Assembly (NCBI GenBank): GCA_016935755.1
Contig: JAFGQI010000165.1
Coordinates: 1 to 33,496 of the forward strand
Origin: Anaerolineales bacterium
Lineage (GTDB): Bacteria > Chloroflexota > Anaerolineae > Anaerolineales > UBA4823
Direction of reading: 5' to 3'
Length of the DNA: 33,496 nucleotides
Positions 9,350-16,999 of the stretch are shown here, piece by piece. Below the pieces are notes generated by a model that did not search any database, was not told the origin of the DNA, and worked only from the letters and a program-made list of their open reading frames with translations. A program made the translations under genes and the position numbers. Position 1 is the first letter of the stretch. Each line of letters opens with the position of its first letter.

Positions 9350-10144
9350 TTATTTCTCTCTTTTCTTCTTGCCTTTCTCCTTCTCCTTTTTCTTCTTCTG
9401 CTTACTACCTCCAAAGGGAATTTCTTGATAGGGATCATAATTCAGTTCCTGGCTCAATTTATCCACCAGGGTCTGTAAAATACGAATCCGGGCATACAGC
9501 TTGGAATTGCCCTCAATCACTGTCCAGGGGGCAGTGATGGTGCTGGTTTTCAGCAGCATTTCATTGACAGCTTCCTCGTATAGAGGCCACTTTTCTCGAT
9601 TGCGCCAGTCTTCATCGGTGAGCTTCCAGGAGCGCAGTTTATCTCCCGAGCGGCCCTGAAAGCGCCGCAGCTGCTCATCCTGGCCAATATGAAGCCAGAA
9701 TTTGAACAGGATGGTGCCAAAATCCACCAGCTGGCGCTCAAAATAGTTGATTTCGCGGTAAGCGCGTTTCCACTCGGCCTCTTTACAGAAGCCTTCGATG
9801 CGTTCTACCATCACGCGCCCATACCAGCTGCGATCAAAGATGGCGATCTGCCCGGCTTCTGGCAGTCGTCTCCAAAAACGCCACAGGTAATGATGGGTGG
9901 CGTCATCCCCTTTGGGTGCAGCGATGGGATAAACGACAAAACCGCGCGGGTCGATTTTTTCGGTCACTCGCCGGATTGCCCCACCCTTTCCGGCTGCATC
10001 CCAACCCTCAAAAATCATAATCACCGGGCGCTGTTGGACGTATACCTGGTAGGCCAGCTTAAACAAGGCGACCTGATATTTGATCAGCAAGCGATCATAT
10101 TCTTCCACATTCATAGTGAGGGAAAGATCAACTGTGCTCAACAT
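9350..10144 (-). CDS. PPK2-family polyphosphate:nucleotide phosphotransferase with lysine-rich tail
   Basis: This 264-residue protein has one complete PPK2 domain. Walker A is EGWDAAGKGGAIRR (GWDAAGKG at 47-54) and the Walker B/lid region is IFDRSWYGRVMVERIEGF, followed by LTDEDWRNREKW. PPK2 enzymes use polyphosphate to phosphorylate AMP, ADP or GDP, or run in reverse. The sequence most resembles the catalytic half of polyphosphate:AMP phosphotransferase (Pap), but the nucleotide preference cannot be fixed by eye. The last 17 or so residues are almost entirely Lys/Glu/Arg with long lysine runs, opposite in charge to the tail of the neighbouring paralogue. AGGAG precedes the ATG, and the upstream paralogue stops 15 bases away. 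Confidence 0.95.
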   Translation of the reverse strand: MLSTVDLSLTMNVEEYDRLLIKYQVALFKLAYQVYVQQRPVIMIFEGWDAAGKGGAIRRVTEKIDPRGFVVYPIAAPKGDDATHHYLWRFWRRLPEAGQIAIFDRSWYGRVMVERIEGFCKEAEWKRAYREINYFERQLVDFGTILFKFWLHIGQDEQLRRFQGRSGDKLRSWKLTDEDWRNREKWPLYEEAVNEMLLKTSTITAPWTVIEGNSKLYARIRILQTLVDKLSQELNYDPYQEIPFGGSKQKKKKEKEKGKKKREK

Positions 10145-10159
10145 AGCTGACTCCTTTTC

Positions 10160-11158
10160 TCAGGCCGCTTCCTGCGTTTCTGTACTGGGGCTGGCAGGAG
10201 CCTCAGGCTGATCTGAGACCTGTTCAGACTGCCCATCTGTATCTACCAGGACTGGGGCTGCTTCAGAAGTATCAAGTGAGGCAGAAGGCTCTTCAAGAGG
10301 GAGATCTTCTTTCTCTTCATCAAAAGGAGTGACTGTCTGCTCTTCTTCATCACCGTCATCCTCCCCAGCCTCCTGCATATCTTCTTCCTCGGCCTCATCT
10401 TCCTGTGCTTCAGCCTGGGTATCTTCAATCTTCGGTAAGACCAGATGAGGCATTCCCAGGCGGCTTTCCATCGCACCGATGACGGTCTGGATAATCTTAA
10501 CCCAGGTGTATCGGCGGTCGGTGGCTTCCACAATCGTCCAAGGGCCCCATTCACTCTCCGTACGTTCAAAGGCTTCTTCGTAAGCAATCAGCCAGTCGTC
10601 ATACCTGCGGTGATGCTCCCAGTCTTCAGCCGTAACATGCCAGGCATTCAGTGGGTCTTTGGAGAGCCTGTCAAAGCGGCGCTTTTGCTCTTGCTTGCTG
10701 ATATGCAGGAAAAACTTGATGATCAGGTTTCCATCATCGGCCAGCGTGCGCTCAAAATCAACGATATCCCGATAAGCGCGCCGCCATTCATTTTCAGACA
10801 CCAGGCCTTCCACCCTTTCCACCAGCACCCGCCCATACCAGGAGCGGTCAAAGATCGCCCATTCGCCGCGGGCGGGCAATTTTTGCCAGAAGCGCCACAA
10901 CCAGGGGTGTTTCTTTTCATAGGTGCGCGCCGCCCGGATGGGGTACAGTTTGTAGCCGCGCGGGTCAAGCGGGCGGACAAGCTGTTGAATAGAAGTGCCT
11001 TTTCCAGCTGCATCCCAGCCCTCAAAGAGAATAATAACCGGAATACCTGCATCCCAGGAGGCTTTTTGAACTGTGTACAGGCGTTCCGTCAGTTCAGGGG
11101 TTATGCGCTTGTACGTTTTTTTATCAATTTTTCTGCCGAGATCGATTTTGTCCAGCAT
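10160..11158 (-). CDS. PPK2-family polyphosphate:nucleotide phosphotransferase with acidic tail
   Basis: This is the first gene of the polyphosphate operon. Residues 1-240 form a complete PPK2 domain: EGWDAAGKGTSIQQL (GWDAAGKG at 47-54, the same position as in the downstream paralogue), IFDRSWYGRVLVERVEGL and VTAEDWEHHRRYDDW. About 90 C-terminal residues (245-332) form a low-complexity tail rich in Glu, Asp, Ser and Pro that is not part of the PPK2 fold and is probably disordered. The Walker and lid residues are intact, so it should be active. Sequence differences from the paralogue around the nucleotide pocket suggest a different substrate or partner, but this is inference. The start is supported by AAGGAG about nine bases upstream and a good promoter at 11231-11259. 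Confidence 0.95.
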   Translation of the reverse strand: MLDKIDLGRKIDKKTYKRITPELTERLYTVQKASWDAGIPVIILFEGWDAAGKGTSIQQLVRPLDPRGYKLYPIRAARTYEKKHPWLWRFWQKLPARGEWAIFDRSWYGRVLVERVEGLVSENEWRRAYRDIVDFERTLADDGNLIIKFFLHISKQEQKRRFDRLSKDPLNAWHVTAEDWEHHRRYDDWLIAYEEAFERTESEWGPWTIVEATDRRYTWVKIIQTVIGAMESRLGMPHLVLPKIEDTQAEAQEDEAEEEDMQEAGEDDGDEEEQTVTPFDEEKEDLPLEEPSASLDTSEAAPVLVDTDGQSEQVSDQPEAPASPSTETQEAA

Positions 11159-11230
11159 GGCGATTGGCTCCTTTCAATTATCCAGTTCCCAGAGCGCATA
11201 GTGCAAATGTAGAGGTGCCCATCACTGATA

Positions 11231-11259
11231 ATTTTACGCTATAACTCAGGGAAATACAA
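11231..11259 (-). promoter_or_regulatory. Promoter of the polyphosphate operon
   Basis: On the minus strand TTGTAT (11259-11254) and TAAAAT (11236-11231) are exactly 17 bases apart, a good sigma-70-like spacing. Transcription would start near 11224, leaving a leader of roughly 65 bases before the first ppk2 ATG. I saw no Pho-box-like direct repeats next to it. Confidence 0.6.
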
Positions 11260-11274
11260 AGCGATTCAGCCAGT

Positions 11275-11445
11275 TTATCCGCATTTTATGCTTAAACCAG
11301 CACAGCCCACCGGGATTGGTGGGCTGTGTTCTGTCCATGGCAAAGGGATATCGTTCGCCTGGAAAATATCCGTCATGCCAGCCGCCTGGACTGCTTTCAG
11401 CTGCGCCTGGCCCGAAAAATGCAACTGAATTGACAGGTTAATCAT
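11275..11445 (-). CDS. Possible small ORF of 56 residues, unknown
   Basis: The frame runs from ATG at 11445 to TAA at 11275-11277. It begins MINLSIQLHFSG and continues with QLKAVQAAGMTDIFQAND. Its codons (CAG, CTG, GGC, GCG, GAT, ATC) look like those of the surrounding genes, which is the main reason to list it. No convincing ribosome site precedes the ATG and I do not recognise the protein. It could be a gene remnant. The hairpin at 11299-11330 lies inside its 3' third, which argues against an intact gene. Confidence 0.25.
   Translation of the reverse strand: MINLSIQLHFSGQAQLKAVQAAGMTDIFQANDIPLPWTEHSPPIPVGCAGLSIKCG
11299..11330. terminator. Orphan terminator-like hairpin
   Basis: CACAGCCCACC (11301-11311) pairs perfectly with GGTGGGCTGTG (11318-11328) around the loop GGGATT, and the stem can extend two more pairs with one G-T wobble. 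The following T content (TTCTGT) is weak. Because both flanking genes point away from it, it does not end either one. It could end a small transcript, insulate the two promoters, or act in the sigma-gene leader. Confidence 0.5.
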
Positions 11446-11482
11446 ATGACTCATCTGGCGTATAAAGGATGGTTCGGATAAA

Positions 11483-12121
11483 ATGGATTGGACCTATCAG
11501 CCTCTCTCGATCAGTGGAGTAATAGTGACGCCGATTAATTCCGCCGAGGCCGGCCATCTTTTGGGACGCGCCCGACGACTGGATCGAAATGCCCTGGGAC
11601 AGATTCACGATCACTTTTTCCCCGAAGTGTATCACTATGTTCTGTATCGCCTGGGCGATGAGCAAACCAGCCTGGCAATTGCTTCCAAAGTCTTTTTTTC
11701 CTTCCTAGAAGCCTTGCACCGCCGCCCCTACCATATTCGGAATATCCAATATTGGCTGATAGACGCAGCCGGCAGGACTGTCGAAGAATACCTTCGCCAG
11801 CAGGCTGATCTTAAAAAAACACCCCCCTCGTCCCGCTTGCGACTGCCCATTCCAGAGCCAGAACCTCCCCAGGCTGCCTCAGGGGATAATCCAGCGCCGG
11901 CAGAACCAGGCAGCCGACTTTTCTGCCAGGCGCTGCAAAAACTTCCTCCGAGTCAGCAGCACCTGCTGGCAGTGCGCTTTGCCCAAAACCGTTCTCTCGA
12001 AGAAACCGCTGTAATCATGGGGAAGAGCATCCAGCAGGTCAAAAAACTGGAATATGCCGGTTTTTCCGCCCTGCAAAAACTGCTGCAGGATGATGTCCTG
12101 CAAAGCCAGGCGCCCAAATGA
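11483..12121 (+). CDS. ECF-like RNA polymerase sigma factor
   Basis: This 212-residue protein has a two-part sigma architecture. Residues about 25-100 match region 2 (DRNALGQIHDHFFPEVYHYVLYRLGD and the helix around QYWLIDAAGRTVEEYL). Residues about 150-205 match the region 4 helix-turn-helix (LQKLPPSQQHLLAVRFAQNRSLEETAVIMGKSIQQVKKLEYAGFSAL, shown here only as a landmark for the HTH at about 165-198). A Pro/Ala-rich linker of about 40 residues joins them. Region 2 is divergent and region 4 fits better, so this could be a diverged, lineage-specific sigma factor. Its stop overlaps the start of the next gene by ATGA, the arrangement usual for sigma factor and regulator pairs. Extracytoplasmic or envelope signalling is likely; the stimulus is unknown. 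Confidence 0.82.
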   Translation: MDWTYQPLSISGVIVTPINSAEAGHLLGRARRLDRNALGQIHDHFFPEVYHYVLYRLGDEQTSLAIASKVFFSFLEALHRRPYHIRNIQYWLIDAAGRTVEEYLRQQADLKKTPPSSRLRLPIPEPEPPQAASGDNPAPAEPGSRLFCQALQKLPPSQQHLLAVRFAQNRSLEETAVIMGKSIQQVKKLEYAGFSALQKLLQDDVLQSQAPK

Positions 12122-12996
12122 AACCCGAGCAGAAAAAAAGGGTCTTCGAACTGTGCATCAAGCAGATCCAAGAAGGCCGCCAGCCTGATGAAGTCCTGGC
12201 AGTTTATCCTGGCCTGGGTTCCGAACTGCGCCCGGCCCTCCAGGCGGCGCGAGCAGCTTACCATCACGGCCTGGCGCTCCCCGCCCCAGGCCCGGGCCAG
12301 GTGCACAGCCGCGCCGACTTTTTACGCGCCGCCCAACAGCTCATCCCGCGCCCACGGCGCTCCTGGCTGGCGCTGGGCGTGCGGCTGATCCTGATCCTGC
12401 TCGTGGCTGCCGCCATTCTGCTGCCCAGCGCCTGGGTAGCCATTCGCCTATCAGAGCGAGCTTTGCCGGGCGATCTGCTGTATCCAGTGAAAACCGCTGC
12501 CGGGCAGATGCGCTTGTTCTTTGCCGGAGACCCTCGTCAGCGTTTGCAGATTGAACTGGCTCTGGATCAGGAGCGCCTGGAAGAAGCAAAAACCCTAATC
12601 CAGGAAAAACGCAGCGTAGAAGTAGAAATATCGGCTGGATTGCAGCAAGCCGCAGATGGAAAATGGCTGCTAGGGAATATCCCTTTGGACATACCCGCCA
12701 ATGCCCGTGTGGTGGGGCAAGTCTTGCCAGGTTATGATGTGCGTGTTCAAGGGCTCCTGCAGTCCGATGGCAGCCTGCAGGCCAGCCTGTTGCAGAGGCG
12801 AGAATATGAAATCCTGGGAGCGGTTGAGTCGCAGTCTGGCGAGAGCCTGGTGATTTCCGGTATCGCTATCCTGATGACTCCTCAAACCATCTTACAAGGC
12901 GCCCCAACGCCCGGTAAGACAATCCGCATCATCGCCGTCCGTACGATTGATGGCGTTCTACAGGCTCGACTGGTTGAAGTCCTGGCAGATCGCTAG
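12118..12996 (+). CDS. DUF5667-like membrane protein, putative sigma-factor regulator
   Basis: The 292-residue protein starts in the ATGA overlap with the sigma-factor gene. A cytoplasmic N-terminal region of about 80 residues (QIQEGRQPDEVLAVYPGLG, probably helical) precedes one transmembrane helix at about 82-108 (LILILLVAAAILLPSAWVAI). Next comes RALPGDLLYPVKTAAGQMRLFF, the hallmark of the DUF5667 extracytoplasmic domain, then a helical stretch, and finally about 110 residues of beta-rich sequence resembling DUF5666 (ANARVVGQVLPGYDVRVQG, then LGAVESQSGESLVISGI). No zinc-binding H-C-C anti-sigma motif is visible. Position and topology fit an anti-sigma-like sensor, and this architecture is common beside sigma factors in Chloroflexota-like genomes. 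The regulatory role is inferred from context. Confidence 0.72.
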   Translation: MKPEQKKRVFELCIKQIQEGRQPDEVLAVYPGLGSELRPALQAARAAYHHGLALPAPGPGQVHSRADFLRAAQQLIPRPRRSWLALGVRLILILLVAAAILLPSAWVAIRLSERALPGDLLYPVKTAAGQMRLFFAGDPRQRLQIELALDQERLEEAKTLIQEKRSVEVEISAGLQQAADGKWLLGNIPLDIPANARVVGQVLPGYDVRVQGLLQSDGSLQASLLQRREYEILGAVESQSGESLVISGIAILMTPQTILQGAPTPGKTIRIIAVRTIDGVLQARLVEVLADR

Positions 12997-13000
12997 CCCA

Positions 13001-14326
13001 TTACGGCAAATCCACTTCCACAAAAGCGGTCATCCCAGAACGCACCGGCACATCTCCGGGGGTAAAATCCACCGTTACCGTGTAGGTCACATCCCCACGG
13101 CGATCTTCGCCCAGGTGGCTGATTTCTCGGATCACGCCGGGGAATACCTGCCCCGGAAAAGCATCCAGGGTGATGCGAGCCGGCAATCCCACGCGGATCA
13201 AGGCCACATCCACCTCCGCCAGATCAATGGTCTCCACCTGCCAGGCAGTCAGATCCATCAGTTGCAAATAGGCTACCCCAGGCGAGGCCATTTCTCCGAT
13301 TTCAATATCCAGCATCACAACCACACCGTTGACTGGCGCGGTCAATACCGCCTGATCGAGCGCCACCCGGGCGGCATCCAGGGCAGCCTGGGCTTGCGCT
13401 GCAGCGGCTTCAGCCTGCTGGACGGACTCCTGGGCGATCTTGACATCCCAGGATTGATCGGCTGTCTGCAGGGCATAGAGGCGATCCAGGGCAGTATCAT
13501 ATCTTTCCTGCGCCACGGCCAGGCGGGCGCGGGCTTCCGAAACATCTTCAGCCCCCTGGGTGGTCAGAATCTGGTCATAGTGCGTCTGGGCTGCTTCCAA
13601 CTCGCTCTCGGCCCGGTCATAGTTCGCCTGGGCCTGATCTTCGATTTCATCATCGGGGGATTTCTTGGCCCGTTCCAGGACATCATCCGCTACCAGAAAA
13701 GCCGCCTGGGCATCTGCCAGGCGCGCCTCTGCCGCCAGCAGGTCCGCGCTGGTGGTTTTCTCCAACACAGATTGTAGATTGGCCTGCTCAGTAGCCAGGG
13801 CCGACCTGGCTGACTCAAGCTCCTTCTGCGCCGAGGCGGTTTCTTGGGCCTTATCAAAATACCAGACGGGCTGGTCTATCTCTGAGGGCCAATCCTCCTG
13901 CCAGGATCGGGTGCGGGAGGGCGCATCCTGCAAGTGGGCGGCATAGTGGGCGCGTTCCAGCCCGGTGCGGGCGGCCTGAAGATTAGCCTGCGCCAATGCC
14001 AGAGAGGTCTCTGCCTGCTTAACCGCTGCATCTAAAGTGTCAGTCTCCAGTTTAGCCAGGACCTGCCCCTGTTCGACGGAATCGCCCACCGAGACCAGGA
14101 TTGCTTCTACTCTCCCAGCCTGGGTGAAAGCCAGGCTGACCTGATTCAAAGACACTACCTGCCCCTCCGCAGATACCAATCCCGGCAAGGCCTCTTCCAC
14201 CTCGGCTTGAACCTGGGAGACAGGCTGCTCGGCAGGGGGAGCCAGGTAGCTCCAGTAGATCCACAATCCAAGCACCACAAGGATAATTACAACCGCTATA
14301 CCGATGAATATTCGTGTTTTTGTCAT
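13001..14326 (-). CDS. HlyD/MacA-type efflux adaptor (membrane fusion protein)
   Basis: I chose the ATG at 14326, with AGGAGA just upstream, rather than the frame start at 14350; this gives 441 residues. An N-terminal membrane anchor (IFIGIAVVIILVVLGLWIYW) is followed by the first half of a biotinyl/lipoyl-like domain (VSLAFTQAGRVEAILVSVGD, then QGQVLAKLETD), a very long Ala/Gln/Glu-rich coiled coil (about 115-330), the second lipoyl half (LTAPVNGVVVMLDIEIGE) and beta-barrel domains ending VRSGMTAFVEVDLP. The three-gene set of ATPase, permease and adaptor is that of MacAB- or YknXYZ-type exporters. If the host is monoderm, the adaptor would act outside the membrane without an outer-membrane partner. 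It ends four bases from the convergent sigma-regulator gene. Confidence 0.92.
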   Translation of the reverse strand: MTKTRIFIGIAVVIILVVLGLWIYWSYLAPPAEQPVSQVQAEVEEALPGLVSAEGQVVSLNQVSLAFTQAGRVEAILVSVGDSVEQGQVLAKLETDTLDAAVKQAETSLALAQANLQAARTGLERAHYAAHLQDAPSRTRSWQEDWPSEIDQPVWYFDKAQETASAQKELESARSALATEQANLQSVLEKTTSADLLAAEARLADAQAAFLVADDVLERAKKSPDDEIEDQAQANYDRAESELEAAQTHYDQILTTQGAEDVSEARARLAVAQERYDTALDRLYALQTADQSWDVKIAQESVQQAEAAAAQAQAALDAARVALDQAVLTAPVNGVVVMLDIEIGEMASPGVAYLQLMDLTAWQVETIDLAEVDVALIRVGLPARITLDAFPGQVFPGVIREISHLGEDRRGDVTYTVTVDFTPGDVPVRSGMTAFVEVDLP

Positions 14327-14342
14327 GAGCTTCTCCTGAGAT

Positions 14343-14368
14343 CGTCTCACTACGCTGGAACTGAGACG
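14343..14368. repeat. Intercistronic inverted repeat upstream of the adaptor gene
   Basis: CGTCTCA (14343-14349) and TGAGACG (14362-14368) form a perfect seven-base inverted repeat around a 12-base loop, in the 72-base gap between permease and adaptor genes. It may act as an mRNA stability or processing element that alters adaptor levels. No T-run follows, so it is not an obvious terminator. Confidence 0.4.
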
Positions 14369-14398
14369 GATTATCTTGATAATGTCAAATCCTTACCA

Positions 14399-16999
14399 TT
14401 ACTCGTGTTTGATCGATTCCACAATACTCACCCTGGCAGCCCGGCGAGCCGGAGAGATCGCGGCGCCCTGGATGACCACCAGGGCGATCAAAGCGCTGAT
14501 GATGAAGGGATCGGGAGTGAACTGGTAAACCAGATCATAGCCGATCAAGATGTTAGAGCCTCGGATCAGGACATGCGCCAGGACATACCCCACTGCCAGC
14601 CCATAGGCGCCTCCCATTGCTCCCAAGGCCAGCGCCTCAGCCAGCACCATCCGCAGCACCTGACCGCGCGTCATCCCCAGCGAGCGCAGGCCGCCAATCT
14701 CGCGCTGGCGTTCGATCACGTTCATCGTCAGGGTGTTAATCACACCCAGGGCGCCAATGATGACCCCAATCAAGTTCAGCACATCGAAAAGCTGGAAAGC
14801 CTGGTTCATCAAATCCAAAACACTTCGACGAAAAGCATCCGTGGTTTGCAGGCTGATCTGCTGGCGCTCCTTGTAGCGGCTCTCGATTTCGTGCGATACT
14901 TCTTCAATTGTATAACCGGAAGCAATGCTGATGGTAAAACGATCTGCACCTTGCTCAGAGAACCAGCGATGCATATCATCATAAGTGCCATAAAGAGTCT
15001 GGCCTTGGCCTCCAAAATCCAGCACCTCTGCCGCCACGGTGAAAGCCTGCGCGCCGCGATTCGTCAACAGGATGATTTCGTCCCCCTGGCTCAAATGGTA
15101 GCGCTCCGCCACAACTGTGGAAATGAAAACTGCTTTGCCCTGCGAGATGCGCTTCCAGCTGGCTTCCGCATCGCCTTGATTGGCAGCGAACTGCATATCA
15201 GCTATCTTGCGGTAGCTGGATGGCTCAATCGCAGTGAAGTAAAAAGCATCGTTTACTTCTGTGTCAGAAACCAGGCTGCCGGGGGCTGCCCGAACCACCA
15301 GAATCCGCGATGGGGTGACCACCTCAACGCCGGGGACTGTCTCCAACTGGCGGGCAAAATTTTCTCGCATCGGCACAGCAGAACGCACGTAGAGGTCACC
15401 CCCCAGGGCAGTCTCCACCCAGCTGCTCATATCCTGCTCGAAGGAATACGCCAGCGAAGCGATGCTGATGATCATTGTCAGAGCGACCATTAGGGAGGCC
15501 ACAGTGAGCGTGGTGCGCCCAACCGAGCGGCGGACATTGGAAGAGCCAATCGCTCCTTCATTACCATACAGCAGAATTGCTACAGGGCGCGTCAGACCTT
15601 CCAGCCCTCCTACCGCCAGGGGCACGGTCAGCGTGAAACCCAGGAAGATGCAGACCAGGGCAAAATTTCCGGCGACAAAAAGCACATCTGGCCTCCAGGC
15701 CATCTGATACACCACCGCCCACCCGACAAAAATGAGCACCAGCCCGCTTAGCCACAGGATAGGCCGGGCCTGCTGGCTGCTGCGGCCGCGAACCCGCAAG
15801 GCCTCCAGGGGAGAGATGCCCGCAGCTTGGGTGGCGGGCAGCAGCGAGGCGGCTAACGTGACCCCGATACCAACGGCGATGCTCTGCACCAGGCCCTGCC
15901 AGGGAATGCTGATTACTGCCTCCCCACCAGTCACCAGGTCGCCTAACAGGTTGACTAGTCCACGCGACAACAAGATGCCCAAACCCACCCCAAGGGCCGA
16001 ACCGATCAGGGAAAGCAGCCCTGCCTCAGCCAACACCATCCCCAGGGTATGGCTGCGAGCCATGCCAATGGCGCGCAGCATGCCGATCTCACGAGTGCGT
16101 TCCACCACCGTCATCGAGAAAGCATTGTAGATCAGAAATGCGCCCACAAAAATGGCAATGATTGAGAAGAATGTCAATCCAACCTGATATGTGGCTAACA
16201 TCTGGCTGACTAACTGGCCGCGCGCCGCCGGGTAGATCACCTGCGCGTCCTTGCCCACGCGTTTACTGAGATCCTCTTTGAGGGTCTCCAGGGCGTCGGG
16301 CGTCTCACTGATTTTCTGGGTCACCTGTAGAGATATTTCATCGAGCTCATCGCCTCGATCAAACAAGTCTTGTACGACCATGATGGGAGTAAATGCGACT
16401 GCCCCATCGTTCAACAAGGAAACGCCCTCATCTGCCAGCAGGCCAACGATTTCGAGGCGTTCCGAGCCTTCTAGAACCAGGATAACCAGATCATCGCCAA
16501 TCTGGAGATCATGGTCGCTGGCAAATTTCTCGGGAATAGCGACTTCGTATTTTTCATTTTCAGGGAGGCGCCCAGCAGCCAGAACATAGACGCGCACCTG
16601 CGGATCCCTCAACGGATCAATGCCATATATTTCCAGCATGTTGCCCGAAGCCAGGCCGGTGAAGCTGAAGGCAATCTGCCATGAACTGGCTTCACTCGCC
16701 AGCAAAGTCCGTGCATGCAGCGATGGAGCCGCCACCACCACGCCCTGTGCGTTTTCAACCCGCTCGAGAAGCTCCATCGACATGGCTTCACCGTTTTCAT
16801 CCATAGGGACAACGACCAGGCTTGCTTGCCCGGTGGCGCGGTCGAAAACCTGGCGCAGGGAATCAAGGGTAGTCTGATTGGTGATCTGGATCGCCAGCAC
16901 AACAGCCACGCCGAGGATGATCCCCACAACCGTCAAGGCAGTGCGGCCGCGGCGAGAGCCCATATTGCGCAGCGCGAGAAAGACAGGTGCAAACATCAT
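14399..16999 (-). CDS. FtsX/MacB-type ABC transporter permease, duplicated form
   Basis: The 866-residue protein contains two FtsX permease units. Unit 1 begins with a transmembrane helix (ALTVVGIILGVAVVLAIQI), an extracytoplasmic MacB-like domain (about 45-255) and three helices (about 275-390, with VVERTREIGMLRAIGMAR). Unit 2 repeats the plan, with a helix near 495-515, a second extracytoplasmic domain (about 525-725) and closing helices with NVIERQREIGGLRSLGMTRGQ. The REIG-LR-(A/S)-(I/L)-GM motif, present twice, is the FtsX signature. A middle pair of helices joins the units. The start overlaps the ATPase stop by ATGA; two ATG codons occur in tandem. It likely couples ATP hydrolysis to export or release of lipoprotein, peptide or drug substrates; the cargo is not evident. 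Confidence 0.94.
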   Translation of the reverse strand: MMFAPVFLALRNMGSRRGRTALTVVGIILGVAVVLAIQITNQTTLDSLRQVFDRATGQASLVVVPMDENGEAMSMELLERVENAQGVVVAAPSLHARTLLASEASSWQIAFSFTGLASGNMLEIYGIDPLRDPQVRVYVLAAGRLPENEKYEVAIPEKFASDHDLQIGDDLVILVLEGSERLEIVGLLADEGVSLLNDGAVAFTPIMVVQDLFDRGDELDEISLQVTQKISETPDALETLKEDLSKRVGKDAQVIYPAARGQLVSQMLATYQVGLTFFSIIAIFVGAFLIYNAFSMTVVERTREIGMLRAIGMARSHTLGMVLAEAGLLSLIGSALGVGLGILLSRGLVNLLGDLVTGGEAVISIPWQGLVQSIAVGIGVTLAASLLPATQAAGISPLEALRVRGRSSQQARPILWLSGLVLIFVGWAVVYQMAWRPDVLFVAGNFALVCIFLGFTLTVPLAVGGLEGLTRPVAILLYGNEGAIGSSNVRRSVGRTTLTVASLMVALTMIISIASLAYSFEQDMSSWVETALGGDLYVRSAVPMRENFARQLETVPGVEVVTPSRILVVRAAPGSLVSDTEVNDAFYFTAIEPSSYRKIADMQFAANQGDAEASWKRISQGKAVFISTVVAERYHLSQGDEIILLTNRGAQAFTVAAEVLDFGGQGQTLYGTYDDMHRWFSEQGADRFTISIASGYTIEEVSHEIESRYKERQQISLQTTDAFRRSVLDLMNQAFQLFDVLNLIGVIIGALGVINTLTMNVIERQREIGGLRSLGMTRGQVLRMVLAEALALGAMGGAYGLAVGYVLAHVLIRGSNILIGYDLVYQFTPDPFIISALIALVVIQGAAISPARRAARVSIVESIKHE

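Larger units (their letters stand above)
11159..11482. other. 324-base divergent spacer between the polyphosphate operon and the sigma-factor gene
   Basis: The spacer contains the polyphosphate operon promoter, a strong inverted repeat at 11299-11330 and a minus-strand open frame of 56 codons (11275-11445). TATAAA at 11461-11466 and TTGACA at 11430-11435 precede the sigma-factor ATG but are about 25 bases apart, so they do not make one standard promoter. AAGGATGG at 11465-11472 is a possible distant ribosome site for the sigma gene. Confidence 0.6.

Noticed and set aside
9350-9410. Lysine-rich end of the second PPK2 as a frameshift artefact
   Set aside because: The frame ends cleanly with a stop before the ppk1 ribosome site, and the codons vary (AAG, AAA, GAG, AGA), which is not typical of a slipped homopolymer.
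10445-11212. A 255-codon plus-strand frame across the first ppk2 gene
   Set aside because: Antisense to an intact PPK2 domain with clear motifs; it runs through the ribosome site of the real gene.
12947-13777. A 276-codon plus-strand open frame opposite the HlyD-type adaptor
   Set aside because: It is antisense to the coiled-coil coding region, whose repetitive codons keep the other strand open; no recognisable domain.
14207-15493. A 428-codon plus-strand open frame opposite the adaptor and permease genes
   Set aside because: It lies antisense to two strongly recognised transporter genes, has His/Gln-rich non-protein-like composition, and has no ribosome site. It reflects codon bias of the real genes.
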